64,000 bases of DNA from Diploptera punctata (lineage: Eukaryota; Arthropoda; Insecta; Blattodea; Blaberidae): assembly GCA_030220185.1 (NCBI GenBank), contig JASPKZ010007421.1:372001-436000 (forward strand), read 5' to 3'. Made by a program: the position numbers and the translations under genes. Below are positions 44,035 through 55,448 of the stretch, piece by piece. Numbering within the stretch: position 1 is the stretch's first letter; each line of letters opens with the position of its first letter. The notes under the pieces were generated by a model. The model had not been told where the DNA came from. It worked only from the letters and a program-made list of their open reading frames with translations, and searched no databases.

Positions 44035-44737
44035 TAATCGATTATCGTACCAATCTATAAGAAAGGGGATAAAACTGGTTCCAACAACTAGAGGAGCATC
44101 TCATTACACTCAACTTCGTACAAAATCCTAACATATTTATTAGTCAGCAGACTTACTCCCTATATCGATGACATTCTATGAGATCACCAATATGATTTAG
44201 AAGAAACAGGTCTACAACAGATCAGATGTTTAGCATAACATAAATTCTAGAAAATAAATGGAAATATAATGGCACTGTACATCGACTATTTGTAGACTTC
44301 AAAAAGGCATATGATTCAGTTAAGAGGGAGAAGTTATGTAGTATCCTTCTGGAGTTCGGAATTCCTATACATTTAGTTAGACATATACGAATGTGTCTAA
44401 ATGGCACAAAGAGAAGGGTATAGTTCCTGTAGGCAAACAGTTTTCGGTTATTTTGAAATGCATAATGGGTAAAGCAAGGAGATATCCTCTCTCCTTTAGT
44501 ATTCAATTTTTTTTATAGAGCATGCCATCAAATAGTTGGAGAATGAAGAAGGCCCAAAACTAAATGGAATTAATAGGCTGTTAGTTTATGATGATGATGT
44601 ATTATTGAGCGATAGCGAGGAGATGCTAAGGGCCAACATGCACACTCTATTGAGTAACACAAAGAAATTGGGACTGGAAGTAAATATCAATAAAACTAAA
44701 TTTACGTTCGCACATTATATAATGGAAACTAAATAAT
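44035..44737 (+). pseudogene. LINE-A RT fragment
   Basis: Broken frames read YQSIRKG, SYKILTYLLVSRLTPYIDD, VHRLFVDFKKAYDSV (44265-44330), LLEFGIPIHLVRHIRMCLNG, KQGDILSPLVFNF, EEGPKLNGINRLLVYDDDV (the active site YADD is YDDD) and LGLEVNINKTKFT. It joins tail to tail with the minus-strand LINE-A at 44738. Confidence 0.8.
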
Positions 44738-45610
44738 CTCACTAACTAACTCACTCACTGGCACTATCGAACCGTAGGTTCATTACTGCTCGGACATAAA
44801 CTCTCCATATATCCCTATCCTCAGCTAATGTTTTCAAATCATGCATTGTATAATCTACTTCCCTCAAATCATAGTTAATGTTATTCTTCCACCTCATTGT
44901 TAGTCTACTAACTGGGCGTTTTCCCTCTGGTTTTCCTACAAGAAGCTTCCATGCACGTCTTTCATTTTCCATTCGAGCCACATGTCCTGCCCATTGCAGT
45001 CTACGAGACTTAACAATTCTTATTATAATTGGCTTCCTATAAAGACCATGTAGTTCAATATTAACTAGTATTCTCCATTCACCTGTCTCTTCATCTCTCT
45101 TTGATCCAAAAAACTCCTAAGAACTTTATTCACAAATATCCGTAATCCCCTGTCCTCCCTTAAAGTAAGAGTCCATGTTTCACATCCTTATAATATAACT
45201 GGTAGAATAATAGTTTTATATATTTTCAGTTTAACGTTTTATGAAAGGAGTTGGGACATCAAGATTCTCTGTAATACAAAATAGCACGCATTTCTACAAT
45301 TGAGCCTATGTTTAATTTCTTTGTTCATCTCATTCATATTTGTGATTATTGTTCCTAGGTATTTGAGACCAAGAATGAGGTGGAAGAATAACATTAACTA
45401 TGATTTGAAGGAAGTAGATTATACAGGAAATGATTAGAAAGCATTATCTCAGGTTAGGGATGTATGGAGAGCTTATGTTCGAGCGGCAATGAATCTACGG
45501 GTTCGATGGTGCCAGTAAGTAAGTAAGTAAGTAAGTAAGTACGTAAGGTATTTGAATTCAGCCACTACCTCAAAATGTCCCTCATTTGTCATTAGCTGTC
45601 TATTTCCATT
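44738..45610 (-). pseudogene. LINE-A 3' part, minus strand, split by a second LINE-A end
   Basis: Minus-strand reading: GSKRDEETGEWRILVN (45120), LQWAGHVARMENERRAWKLL (45000), VGKPEGKRPVSRLTMRWKNN, LAEDRDIWRVYVRAVMNLR, then a short CACT/AACT tail at 44738-44760. A plus-strand LINE-A end (45367-45545) interrupts it. 76 codons remain open at 44981-44751. Confidence 0.85.
45367..45545 (+). mobile_element. 179-bp LINE-A 3' end with 10-bp TSD
   Basis: AGGTATTTGA flanks it at 45357-45366 and 45546-45555. It reads RPRMRWKNNINYDLKEVDYT and DVWRAYVRAAMNLRVR, then a (TAAG)n tail. It inserted into a minus-strand copy of its own family, so LINE-A was active more than once. Confidence 0.92.
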
Positions 45611-45614
45611 ACAT

Positions 45615-46580
45615 GTGGTAGAGCGGGGCTATTTGAATAATATTAAGCTTTTGCGGATGTGCAGCGAAGTAACCAAGAAGAAGACGACATTTTGTCAGTG
45701 GATGTTGTTAGTGAAAGTCTTTTCTATTCAGTGAAGTAGTTTATTTCGATTTTTGTCTACAGACGTTTAGTGTAGATTATTTTGAAGTATCAAAGGTAAG
45801 TGGCTGTGGTGTCCTGATTGTTGAGTATCATAAATGTTCTTGGTGATTGTTTAGTTTTATCTGTGGACATTGAAAAACATGGAAAATGAAAGACATACAG
45901 ATGTGATTGTTGATCTTTCCTCCAATAACCCTCCAGCTGGTTTTGTAATCTATGCTCTTATTTGGAAACTACGTGGTCATGAAGTGAACATGTCACGAGG
46001 GGCTATTTGAATACTTGAAAGCGGGGCTTCTTGAATAGTCAAAATTGTGTTTTTGTATTGGCGTTTCTCTTTCTTTTAAATACATTTTTCACTTTTATTC
46101 TAGATACAGTAGAATAGCTGCAATGGTTGTACGAGATTTAGGACCTAGGCATTATTTTATTATTTTATTTTTTTGAAAATTTCAAATAATCTTTTAAGAA
46201 AGACTATAAAAAAAGTACTGATCATACATTAATTAAATAATCCGATATTACGCAGTTAGATTAAACTGCTTTGGAATTCTGTCTGGAAAATAATATTGAA
46301 TTGTTTTGTTTACCAGCACACACTACTCATGCTTTACAACCATTAGACAGATGTGTGTTCAAGACCCTCAAGACGGAATATTTTGCGAAGGCAACCAAAT
46401 GGCAGCAAAGAACACCTCATGAAAAACTGGCAAAAGTTCATTTCACTGGAATTTTCATTGAAGCGTGAATGACCACTGCATCTGTCTGTTGGAAAAGGAG
46501 AAGAGCAAAATAAGCCAGGCAGAAGATGAGAAAGTAAAGAAGAGGTTCATTATTTCCAAAAGGACAACAAAACGAAAGTA
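45615..46580 (+). pseudogene. pogo/jerky-type DDE transposase fragment
   Basis: 46262-46468 reads EFCLENNIELFCLPAHTTHA, LQPLDRCVFKTLKTEYFAKA, the C-terminal catalytic region of a DDE_1 (pogo/Tigger/jerky) transposase: LP.HTTH.LQPLD is its signature. A possible exon start at 45878 (MENERHTDVIVDLSSNN) is not confirmed. TAGAGCGGGGCTATTTGAAT at 45617 is repeated in part at 46000 and 46020 (GGGGCTATTTGAATAC, GCGGGGCTTCTTGAAT), probably terminal sequence. The middle of the gene is missing. Confidence 0.75.
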
Positions 46581-46804
46581 GATGGACATCGACCTAGATT
46601 CGGATTCCAGTCCAGATGGCCCTGTACCTCAGACTGACTCTGAACATGAACGATCAGGTAATGTTCAAAATATGTTTACAAACAGCAAATGACTGTTCTT
46701 CGTCAACTGAAGTAATTGGGCAGTATTTAAATTTGGGTGCTATTTTGGAACTTATTATCTCTGGCAAAAGCACGCCCGTCCCATTTATAAAACTGTCAAT
46801 TTGA

Positions 46805-47275
46805 CACAAAGGTTCAAAGCTTGGGTTTATTCAAAATGTGTTCAAACTTTTCTTTAAGTTTGCTCGATAATACTTCGGCAATAAGAAGTTCTAGTTGACG
46901 GATTTTATCCATTACCTGAATAGATTCAATCAATGCCAAACCTTGGGTTTCAAGCTTTTTAATAGTTGCAGGTATATGGAAAGAATTAGTGCTAATCATA
47001 GCTATGTTTTTTTTTAAATACTGGAATCGTTAAATGCTTCCTTGCACTGACAAACTGCCAAAGCCTCTGCACTATCGAAATCGTTTACTACACTTTTGAT
47101 GGCCTCAAAATGTTCATTGTAAAACAACACAGATTTTTAAAATGTTGTAAATATAGCGCAAAAATATGCCTTTTCACTAGTTTTTAGTTAAAATATGCAA
47201 TAACAGGTGAAAATGGTCCAAATATGCAAATGCATATGCAACATGCAAATGCATATAATTCGGTCTCTATTAATC
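46805..47275 (-). pseudogene. hAT-like transposase remnant
   Basis: Minus strand: FYNEHFEAIKSVVNDFDSAE (47115-47060), then STNSFHIPATIKKLETQGLA and LIESIQVMDKIRQLELLIAE (46990-46880), ending KLKEKFEHILNKP. The pattern resembles the middle part of CGG-binding/hAT-type transposases (IxxIxxLE..gl.L.ESl.i...). ATATGCAAATGCAT repeats at 47225-47260 may be near its end. Assignment is moderate. Confidence 0.5.
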
Positions 47276-47304
47276 ACAATAGATCGTGGAGTATACCTAT
47301 CGGG

Positions 47305-47724
47305 TACATCACGTTAAAACAATGCGCCAAGTACACTACCTCATAGGTGGTGCGGAAATTTGTACATATAATGTAGAATACGACTTCTTCAAATTTTAGA
47401 ATCGCGATATCTGAAGAAATGGTGATTCTTACGAAAGAAAAGTATAAGAACACTTTTTGTAGATAATTGCATGATCTACAACCTTTGAACTATGTTTAAG
47501 TTATGATAAAACTTACTGTTTGGCTGAAAAATGCAAAAAATCCATATGTGCGAACTTTGACCTTGAATAATTTTTTTTCAGATGTGGTATCGATGGGGAC
47601 TTTTCACATTTCATTTATAATGGTGTTCCCAACATTCGTACGAATTTTCAGCTCTGTGCAAAATTTGTAAATTGAAATGTCTATTTTGACTGGACTATGT
47701 ACCTTACTTATTTTACGTGATGTA
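47305..47724. mobile_element. Possible 420-bp MITE
   Basis: TACATCACGTTAAAA at 47305 and its near-inverse TTTTACGTGATGTA at 47711-47724 form terminal inverted repeats of about 14 bp. No TSD is clear and no coding is present. The right border touches a LINE 3'-end sequence. Confidence 0.5.
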
Positions 47725-48600
47725 GTTAAGGCCATAAGGTCTTCTCTTCCGCTTCACCAGGGTTAAGTTATACACACAATAAAAATTATGATTAATGATA
47801 CATAATATATATAGATTACACAATATAAAATTGACGAGGAAAAGAAAGAAAAATAGTAACAATAATAATAATAATAATAATAACAAAATAATAACCTATA
47901 AATAGATTAAGTAAATGGCTTGGTAAAGAAAGTTTAAAATTTAAAGGAATAATAAAACTATACATGGAACACGGTTATATATTATATTTTCTAAGGAAAT
48001 ATGAAGTGAGTTTCTCTTTAAACTGTTTTTGAGTCGGGCAGTTCTTGATATACGAGGGGAGGGAATTCCAGAGTCAGGTGGCTGAAACAAGGAAGGATGA
48101 GGAATAGTGAGATGTTCGATGTAGAGGAACAACTGGAGTTAAATTTTCTCTCGATCGTGTGTTTAATTTATGGTGGGAGGATAGCGAATGAAAGCGAGTA
48201 GAAATATAAGTGGGTGATGAGGTGAACAAAGTGTTGTATAAGAAACAGATGCAGTATATATTTCCAATCGGAGCAAGACAACACTTCAAATACTGATCTG
48301 ATTTACGGAGGTTGCACAGGCATTATGAACTCGTTGCAGTCTTTGTCCGAATGTCGTACTCATGTCAATTAAGAGTAAGTCACAATAATCGAAATGCGGT
48401 ATAATCAAAGTTGAGACAAGTACTTTTTTCAATGAAGAAGGAAGGAAATTTCTCAAACATTTTAGGGAATGGAAGATTGGATATATTTTTTACAAGTTTC
48501 TGTTAAATTGACCTGCCAACTAAGGTTTTGGTCGAGCCTATAGTCGGGAAAAACAGACTTGAGAAAAGCAATGAGCTGTGTTATAGTCTCTCTGGTTTAA
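47725..48600 (-). pseudogene. LINE 3' end and C-terminal coding remnant
   Basis: A 3'-end block as at 3511-3665 (AAGGCCATAAGGTCTTCTC, 47728), an (AAT)n run at 47863-47884, then minus-strand coding pieces. These are CCRISAILLL-like text lost to shifts, QRLQRVHNAC (48330), PTYISTRFHSLSSHHKLNTR (48210) and IPSPRISRTARLKNSLKRN. It corresponds to the C-terminal part of a CR1/Jockey-group ORF2. Confidence 0.65.
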
Positions 48601-48985
48601 CTTTACGAGAAATTTTTGAATGAGACAACTGTACACACCTCTCTCACTCGCACCAGTGTTTTCGGTGTTTCTTTACCAGATGTTAATAGGGGAAGGGGGT
48701 AGAGGAAAACTGACAACAGGGTGGGTTCTTTCTTTTGTATCTGGACTAAAAGTGGTCAACGATCTACCCTTGTATCTCCATCTCTCTCTCTCTGCCAAGT
48801 TAAGCCAGCTATACAATAGTGTTATGTTATAATTTTTATTTAACGACGTTCTTTAACAGCTGTGATCATTAGCGTCGTAATTTATACCTAGCCGAGGAAT
48901 GACTAACAAATTTTCTCAGAGACTTGTTCCTGAAATGAGATCAGGTATTTAATTCCCTTCCGAAGGTAGGTAACTGGATAAAAGA
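48601..48985. other. Unassigned stretch
   Basis: TTTTTATTTAACGACG at about 48834 may start another SINE-like repeat, but I cannot define it within this window. Confidence 0.4.
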
Positions 48986-49174
48986 TAGAAGTGCATAAGA
49001 AGTAAGAAGAATGAACTTTTGCACTAATATTTTATTCCCCAAGTCATAATTATCTGAAATAATAAATGAACGTCAAGTTTCGAAGATAAAACTATGCATA
49101 CGAATGTAGGTGTAAATTGCTATTTAAATAGGTTTGGTCTTTCTTTTTCTGTACGTTCAATTAACATTTTATTA

Positions 49175-49209
<35 letters not shown>

Positions 49210-49227
49210 TAAAGGTTTGTATAAACG

Positions 49228-49310
49228 CTGTTTTTGCATAGCGATAATATGCATGATAGCGCAATAATTTTAACGTTGCGAGGCAACGTCACTCAATGTG
49301 AAATTTATAT
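49228..49310 (+). repeat. R1 core module, copy 2a, perfect hairpin
   Basis: TTGCATAGCGATAATATGCA, GATAGCGCAATAA, then CGTTGCGAGGCAACG: 6-bp perfect stem with a 3-nt loop, then TCACTCAATGTG. Confidence 0.85.
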
Positions 49311-49499
49311 TAGGCTAACAAATATTAATATTTAACAAATTTTAATTGAAAAATGTTCAATCTATCGAGTAATATAGCTGAGAATTTTATATAAACCGGC
49401 AAAGGCCCCTCCGTCAGGTAAATACTGGATACATGTTTATCATAATTAAATGCTTGTTAATGTGCTATCATCTTTAATTTTTGTTTTCGTTTACACTGT

Positions 49500-49690
49500 T
49501 TTTCCTTCTTGTTTTACCTTTTTGTTAACTTTATTTTTATTCTCACATGTAGACACAAGGACAGGACACACACCCAGACCCAAGGTGGAGATTTAAAATA
49601 TCCTACCCCGCCGGGAATCTAACCCGGGTCGCTGGAGTGAAATGTAAGGACTGTACTGACCACGCCACGGCGACGGACAATTTGAAGACA
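49500..49690 (-). mobile_element. tRNA-derived SINE-E
   Basis: Minus strand: GTCCGTCGCCGTGGCGTGG, TCAGTACAGTCCTTACA, B-box GGGTTAGATTCCCGG (49610-49625), then GGGTCTGGGTGTGTGTCC. It is absent from R1 copy 1 at the equivalent point (about 10100), so it inserted after duplication. Confidence 0.65.
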
Positions 49691-50692
49691 AACTAAATGA
49701 AACATTATAACATATGTTACTTTATCATGACAAATATTATTTACTTCCCTCCGGATAATGTTATTTTCTACCTTCCCTTTAAATTAAGCGTCTCCATTCT
49801 TTAAAATAATATAAACTTCGTGGAGCGGCAGTCATACAAGGCACTTTGTACACTAACGGCTTGTATCATGTGCTATTTTACAATGATAATACAGACAATA
49901 TAGGCCCTGTGGGTAAAAATATGTGGTCAGCCTGTGCATTTCCACAGAGACGAGAGGTAAGAAAAGGGTTTTCCTATGATTCTACATATATTGCATATCC
50001 AATATTAAGTTATATACAATTAGGCCTATAACTTAATGATTTGAATATTTAAGAAGGGGATTTGTTGTGAAGACTAAATGCAATTAGTTATGTAAATCGA
50101 TATGTAGCTGCTCCCAACATCTCTAAAAAAAAGTTAAACGGGAAAAATACAAAAAACTAATCCTACCAGTTATATCAAATGGATGAGAAACATGGACCGT
50201 CACTTTAAGGGAGAAAAAATATATTACGATTATTTCAGAATATTCTTAAGGAAACGTTTGTGCCAAAAATAGATGAACAGAGAGAAATCAACTAACAATG
50301 AACTACATGATATTTATGGGAATCCAGATGTAATAAGAACAGTTAAGTCTCGTTAATTACTATCAATTGGATATGTGGAAGTATGGGGGATGAAAGAGGG
50401 ACATGACAAATAATTACTTGTAGGAAAATCAGAGCTAAAACGTCCAGTAGGTAGGCCAAACGTAAGGTGGGAGAATAACTTTGCTCATTATCAGTGGGAT
50501 GTAAATTATACAGATGGAAGTTTGGAAAGGATTTGCTAAGGATTCGGATAGGTCTATGGAGAGCTTTCTCCTCGCGTCCATGAACCTCGGTTTGGATAGT
50601 GTGAATTTGTTTGTTATGATGTTCCTCCGTTACGTTCAATAAATGTTTTTAATAAAAAATTATAATATCATTTCTTTAAGAATATAAAATTG

Positions 50693-50770
50693 AGCCTTGT
50701 TGCATAGGATTACTATAATGTTAACGTAACAACTGTTAGGTTACGAAGCAACGCCACTGAATGTCAAACT
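50693..50770 (+). repeat. R1 core module, copy 2b
   Basis: TTGTTGCATAGGATTACTAT, AATGTTAACGTAACAACTG, GGTTACGAAGCAACGCCACT; it parallels 11068-11150. Confidence 0.8.
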
Positions 50771-51045
50771 GAAAAAAAATATGTTTTACATGATATCAGT
50801 AACATACCGTATTAATATTCCACAGATTACATTCAAAAGTATTTCATCTATAGATTTACACAACTGAATTTTGTAGAAAAACCAAAGTTTAAGATTCCTC
50901 TAAGTGCTAAGAGGTAAATATTACATACATTTTTAAATACTATATTCATCATAGTTTAAATGTTTCTCAATATATCACGTGATTCATGGCATATGTGTAA
51001 TATGAGGTCAGCTCTTAGATTTTTCCAAGCTTTTTTTTCGCTATT

Positions 51046-51083
<38 letters not shown>

Positions 51084-51095
51084 CATGATAAAATA

Positions 51096-51175
51096 AATGC
51101 CAGATCGGGATTTGAACCCGGAACCCTGGGTTGGTACCCCCAGCGTGTTATCCATTACACAACCAGGCGATTCCA
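51096..51175 (-). mobile_element. tRNA-like SINE head (not a tRNA gene)
   Basis: Minus strand: TCGCCTGGTTGTGTAATGG, ATAACACGC, CTGGG..CCCAG stem, GGTTCCGGGTTCAAATCCCG. A and B boxes are good. The anticodon loop has 8 instead of 7 bases and no matching acceptor stem is formed. A (TA)n run follows at 51049-51081. Confidence 0.65.
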
Positions 51176-51211
51176 ATTCAAACATTTATTCTTCTTTTTT
51201 ATATATATTAT

Positions 51212-51567
51212 TCGTCCACCGCTTTGGTCTCGAGATAGCGTGCTGCCTTTTCACGCGAACGGGCCCGGGTTCGATTCCCGGTCGGGGCAGTTTTTCTGGG
51301 TGAGATTTTTATCGGGGTTTTTCCTCACCTGTAAGACAAATGTCAGGAAAACTTTAAGGCCCAAACGGTCCCCGAAATCATATGGCCATCATTATCATCA
51401 TCATCCTTATCTGTATCATCATCATCATCATCACCATCCTTCACCGGTGTTGAAAGCAAAGGGAAGCTACCACACCTACAATTCCCTATAAAGCGGCAAG
51501 CATAGCATGAAAATGCTGTGATTGCAGTGAAAGACCTGCCTTCGGGCAGAATTACTATGGATGGATA
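51212..51567 (+). mobile_element. SINE-A, best-preserved copy
   Basis: GTCCACCGCTTTGGTCTCG, GATAGCGTGCTGCC (A-box), GGGTTCGATTCCCGGTCGGG (intact B-box), GTGAGATTTTTATCGGGG, a CATCATC-rich middle at 51395-51440, and the end GGGCAGAATTACTATGGATG. Confidence 0.92.
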
Positions 51568-52689
51568 TTATATTCTCCATTTTTACTAGATGTTGCGAGA
51601 ACATACACACACTCTTAACTAACCCGATGTGGCACGTGTCCCAATCTGGAGGAAATGCCATGAGATACAGTAATTGCTTGATCATGCGGACCCTAACCAG
51701 AAACGCCAGGTAAAGAAGCCTTAGATCGCTGCATTCTTCACTTTTTATGTTATTTCTCATATGGATATGTTTTCACCACTACTACCTTCGTACTATTGAA
51801 TGCTATATTCACAAGTCCCATCGACTTTTGAAATATCGACTTTATTATTAAAATACGTTCATAATTCTCTTTATTCATTTATTTATTTAAGTTACTTATT
51901 GTCAGGTTTAATAAAGTTTTGATATCATCCGTTACTTGTTTCAAGATTCTGTAGCAAATCTTCACTTCTTTCTATTTTCCCTTGTCCCTTCATCCAAGCC
52001 GCTCTCTTTCCTTTTTATGCCTACTACTTCTGTTGTTTCTGCCTTCCTGTTGGGTTCAATTCATAGAACTTTTTCAATATTGTCTTCCGCCATTCTTTTC
52101 ATGTGTCTAATAATTTAATTCTGTTGATTTTATAGTTTCTAATAGGTGCTTTAGTCCTTTCTATTATAACATACTTTTTTTTCTCTCTTTCTTACCCAAA
52201 CCTTGTTGATCATCGCCATTATTCAATTCTGTATAATGTAAATTTATCCAAAGCATTTCTTTACTTTCAGACGTTAAAAGTATACTTATTTAAGTTTCTT
52301 GTCTCGACGGATCAACATAATTCTTCAGTTCTAAATTGGAGCGAAAGTAACAAAATAATCATGTTTCAAACATCGTCACCAAATTTCTTCAAATCATTTT
52401 AAACGTAAAGGCCTAAACTTTTTCTCCAGTTATCAGCTTTAAAGCACACAAAAGCCTCAAGTTATCTTATGGCTATTTATTTTAAAATGTCTAATTCCAC
52501 TACAGACCTTTCGAGTTCTTCCAGATAGGCTCGCACCTTTCTATTGATGTCGGATAAAATATATCACACAATTCACCAGTTCTTCGCCTTTACAGGACAA
52601 GAAGGACTAATGTCTTGTCTGCATTTTAGTTAGAGGCTAATTCAAACCAGGGCATTGGAGCCGCATTTAGGATGACTAATTAACTGACT

Positions 52690-53115
52690 GCATATCAAAC
52701 CGATAGGTTCATGGTCGGGCGGACATAAACTATCCATACATCCCTGTTTTCAAGTAATATTTTCCAATCATATTCTGTGGTGAAACTCCCTCAAATCATA
52801 GTTATAATCAGCCAGTTCTTCAAAATGTCCATCACTTCTCATTAATTGTCAATTTCCATTGTATAATGTATTTATGTGTGTAACCATATATTTAATTTTA
52901 TTAATGCTAACTTCCAGCCCCAATTTCATGGAGCCTGCTCATTGGTAGGTAGTACTTCCATACTATCGCTATATATTCTAGAGTATACCGTAAGCGTATT
53001 AATATCATCCAGTTTTACGGTTTCTTTATTCTCGTTAAATTTGATGGCATCCTCTAGTACAAAATTTAATAGTCGAGGAAATAGTGCATCTACATGTTTA
53101 ACCTTTTGTGAATTT
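52690..53115 (-). pseudogene. LINE-A fragment
   Basis: Minus strand: LLNFVLEDAIKFNENKETV (53095-53040), KLDDINTLTVYSRIYSD (active site lost), NWGWKLALIKLN, then WKILLENRDVWIVYVRPTMN (52780-52720). Heavily decayed, with an internal deletion between RT and the 3' end. Confidence 0.7.
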
Positions 53116-54055
53116 GAGGAGGATTTAAAATAAGTTTTCCTACCTGCACCATGCTCTATGTGTCATTTTGACACCTTCTAATAAGTCAAACATTTTAACA
53201 ATTGCGAACTGCAGCGGCACAATGTACAACCTCTAACATTGTGATTCAGATGTAATGTTAAGTTTGATGTGTTTTTATAGATGAGTGAGCGTAATTACTG
53301 TTTTTCCATTGTCTGTAAGTGTAAATAATAATGTGAAAGTCACAAAGGATATTCAAATCAGTAAAATACTAAAATATTGAGTAACAATTTTAAAAATGCG
53401 TAATGTTCAAATTGGTCAGTAACAAACACAATATATCGCATCCAAGTGAAGACTTAGTTTAGGTGTAGACTCAGAAATGATTTCAAATGAAGTAGCAGTT
53501 GATTTATAGTAATATGTCTGAGGCAATGAATTCTACATGTCAATGCTGATTGTTTGGAAGAAACATCTAACAATTATTTTGGATGATGCAAATAAGAGAA
53601 AGAATTCTTTGAAATGTATGTATTGCATGCGGAAAGTGTAAGACAAACAAAATTCAATACATTAAGTGCTAGGGAGAAAATATGAGGCAAATGACATGTT
53701 TCTTTGTACATCGAGATGCATTGGTGCTGGACATGAAGACTGCAATCAGGATTCTCTGCACCATAATAAGTGTGTGATGAAAGTTTGAGAGATACAGCAA
53801 ACAAGTTATTTCAGATAATGAAGATTGTGTTGCAATAGGTTTATCAGTTTCCTATGAAAATGAACCTATAAATGTTCACTTTATAGAGACTATATGGATT
53901 ACTGATGTGCAAGCGATGCCTAACAATGATCTGTTTTTGCTTTGCATAATCCTGAAAACCATAAAAATTGCTACATAAATAATTCCAAGAGCCGCAGCAT
54001 AAATTATCCTGGCTCCAGCGGAGGTATGGACCCTAATGGAAGAAAGTGATCTTAT
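53116..54055. other. Unassigned; possibly the N-terminal part of the MULE-like relic
   Basis: ANKRKNSLKCMYCMRKV (53585-53640) shows a CxxC pair and could belong to a zinc-binding transposase domain, but I cannot place it in a family. Confidence 0.4.
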
Positions 54056-54059
54056 ACCG

Positions 54060-54335
54060 TTCAATAAAAAAGTACGGAATCAGAATTATCAGATATTTGG
54101 CTGATGTTGATTGTGGTGTTTTCAAAATGTTGAGTGAGAGCTAATCATGCAAGCGAAAAACTTGAATGCATTAACCACATTCTGAAATGAATGGATGGGT
54201 GGCATAATGAGGGGGACGTTCTGAAAGATGGGAATCCTAATGCAGAAATAAAATGGCTAAAAACGTACATATTTTAGGGCATTACCACTGCAGTGCAAGT
54301 AAAACATTTCTAAAATAAAAAAAATAGTCTATGTA
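54060..54335 (+). pseudogene. Possible MULE-like transposase remnant
   Basis: Two frames read IRYLADVDCGVFKMLSE and then NHASEKLECINHILK, followed by WHNEGDV and GITTAVQVKHF. The order D.D..V...L, a LEC.NH.L. motif and a TAV..A/V.H stretch resembles the core of insect Mutator-like transposases. It is short and broken; alternative origins are possible. Confidence 0.4.
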
Positions 54336-54479
54336 GGATTCCGGTACATATTTTAATTTTTTCCGGTCAGTTCAATTGCTATAGGGATACGATGTCCTGG
54401 GTTGTGATCACTGATATTAACAAATTTTTGCGAAGCCAAAGTTGACGTTTGGCGGCTGTTTTTAATATAAATCTATTCA

Positions 54480-55440
54480 CTGTTGCTTCCTAATATTGTT
54501 CAAGTAGAACTACTCTTTAACATGATGTAATACAGTTTTAATAGTATCTTGGGAAAAACTTCACTTAAACTAATATGAAATATTTTCAATGTCCTATAGA
54601 ACAACAATGCGCAGCGCCAGAGTTTATAGAGCCAGCGATAACCCACAATCCAACTACATATCGATTATTATCCTCTATTAATATCCGTCGCTATGAAATT
54701 TAAATTACCAATATTTGCAATAAATCCCAAATGCGTGTTTAAAAAATATTAATAATATTAAAATTACCAAACGTTTAATGATGTGATGCTGTTTGGAAAA
54801 ATAAAAATTTAAGAATAGATACAAAAGTAAGAATATACAAACAAATCTGTCAAAAGACCAATTCTAACATATGGTTATGAATGCCGAACAGAAACTCAAC
54901 AAATAAAACAAATCAATGAAACAACCAAAATGAAAGTTTTAAGGAAAAACGTAGGAAAATCGCTGAGAGAGGAAATTTGCAGCTCTGTTATTAGAGAAAA
55001 ATGTGAAATTGAACCTATAAACCATTGGATAACTGATAGAAGACTAAATTGGAACGATCACATAGATAGAATGGAGAACAGTAGATTAGTGAAGAAAGTA
55101 CGTGAGTGGACACCTCAGCAGAAAAGGTATTTAGGAAGACCACGACTACGATGGAAGGACGTCATCATACCGCGGACCTGTAGTGAATGAATACGCAACA
55201 AACTGCCAGCTTTCATGCGTAGAGGGAGAAGAAGAATAAGAAGACTAAACGTTTATTAAAAATGGGTGTACACTTACTTATCACTCCCTAACGCTGGTCC
55301 AACCAGCGATAACCAAAAACAGCGATAGAAAAATCATAGACTAAGTAATATACGCTGTTGAGAAAATTGCAGTTATCATCACAATATTGTCTAACAGTGT
55401 GGTAATACTGTGATTTGTATATTTAATAAAAAACTTCAAA
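54480..55440 (-). repeat. Repeat E, copy 2, split by a LINE end
   Basis: Inverted counterpart of 23632-24165: AGAGCCAGCGATAACCCAC (54628), AAACGTTTA, then after the insert TAAAAATGGGTGTACAC, ATCACTCCCTAACGCTGG and GCGATAACCAAAAACAGCG (55308), and TGATTTGTATATTTAAT. Confidence 0.8.
54778..55246 (+). mobile_element. 5'-truncated LINE 3' end with 9-bp TSD
   Basis: AAACGTTTA flanks it at 54769-54777 and 55247-55255, within repeat E. Reading: IDTKVRIYKQICQ, ILTYGYECR, MKVLRKNVGKSLREEICSS (54930), WNDHIDRMENSRLVKKV, YLGRPRLRWKDVI, ending in a GAAGAA-type tail. It is a C-terminal LINE part distinct from LINE-A, -B and -F. Confidence 0.9.
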
Positions 55441-55448
55441 ATTGTCTA

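Larger units (their letters stand above)
48990..52680 (+). repeat. Long composite repeat R1, copy 2
   Basis: Same order as copy 1 (9570-13277): core modules at 49228-49310 and 50693-50770, the LINE-A 3' end at 50425-50610, and the distal blocks to 52300. It then extends further into a part shared with 39400-39995. It lacks the pogo-like insertion of copy 1. It carries instead a minus-strand SINE-E (49500-49690), (TA)n runs at 49177-49207 and 51049-51081, a tRNA-like SINE head (51096-51175) and a SINE-A (51212-51567). Confidence 0.8.

Noticed and set aside
51096..51175. A tRNA gene on the minus strand
   Set aside because: A and B boxes are good, but the anticodon loop has one base too many and no acceptor stem pairs. 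Surrounding TA repeats and similar SINE heads make a tRNA-derived SINE more likely.
53574..53804. A minus-strand 76-residue protein
   Set aside because: No family resemblance. The plus strand shows a weak CxxC-bearing frame that may belong to a transposase relic, so neither is called.
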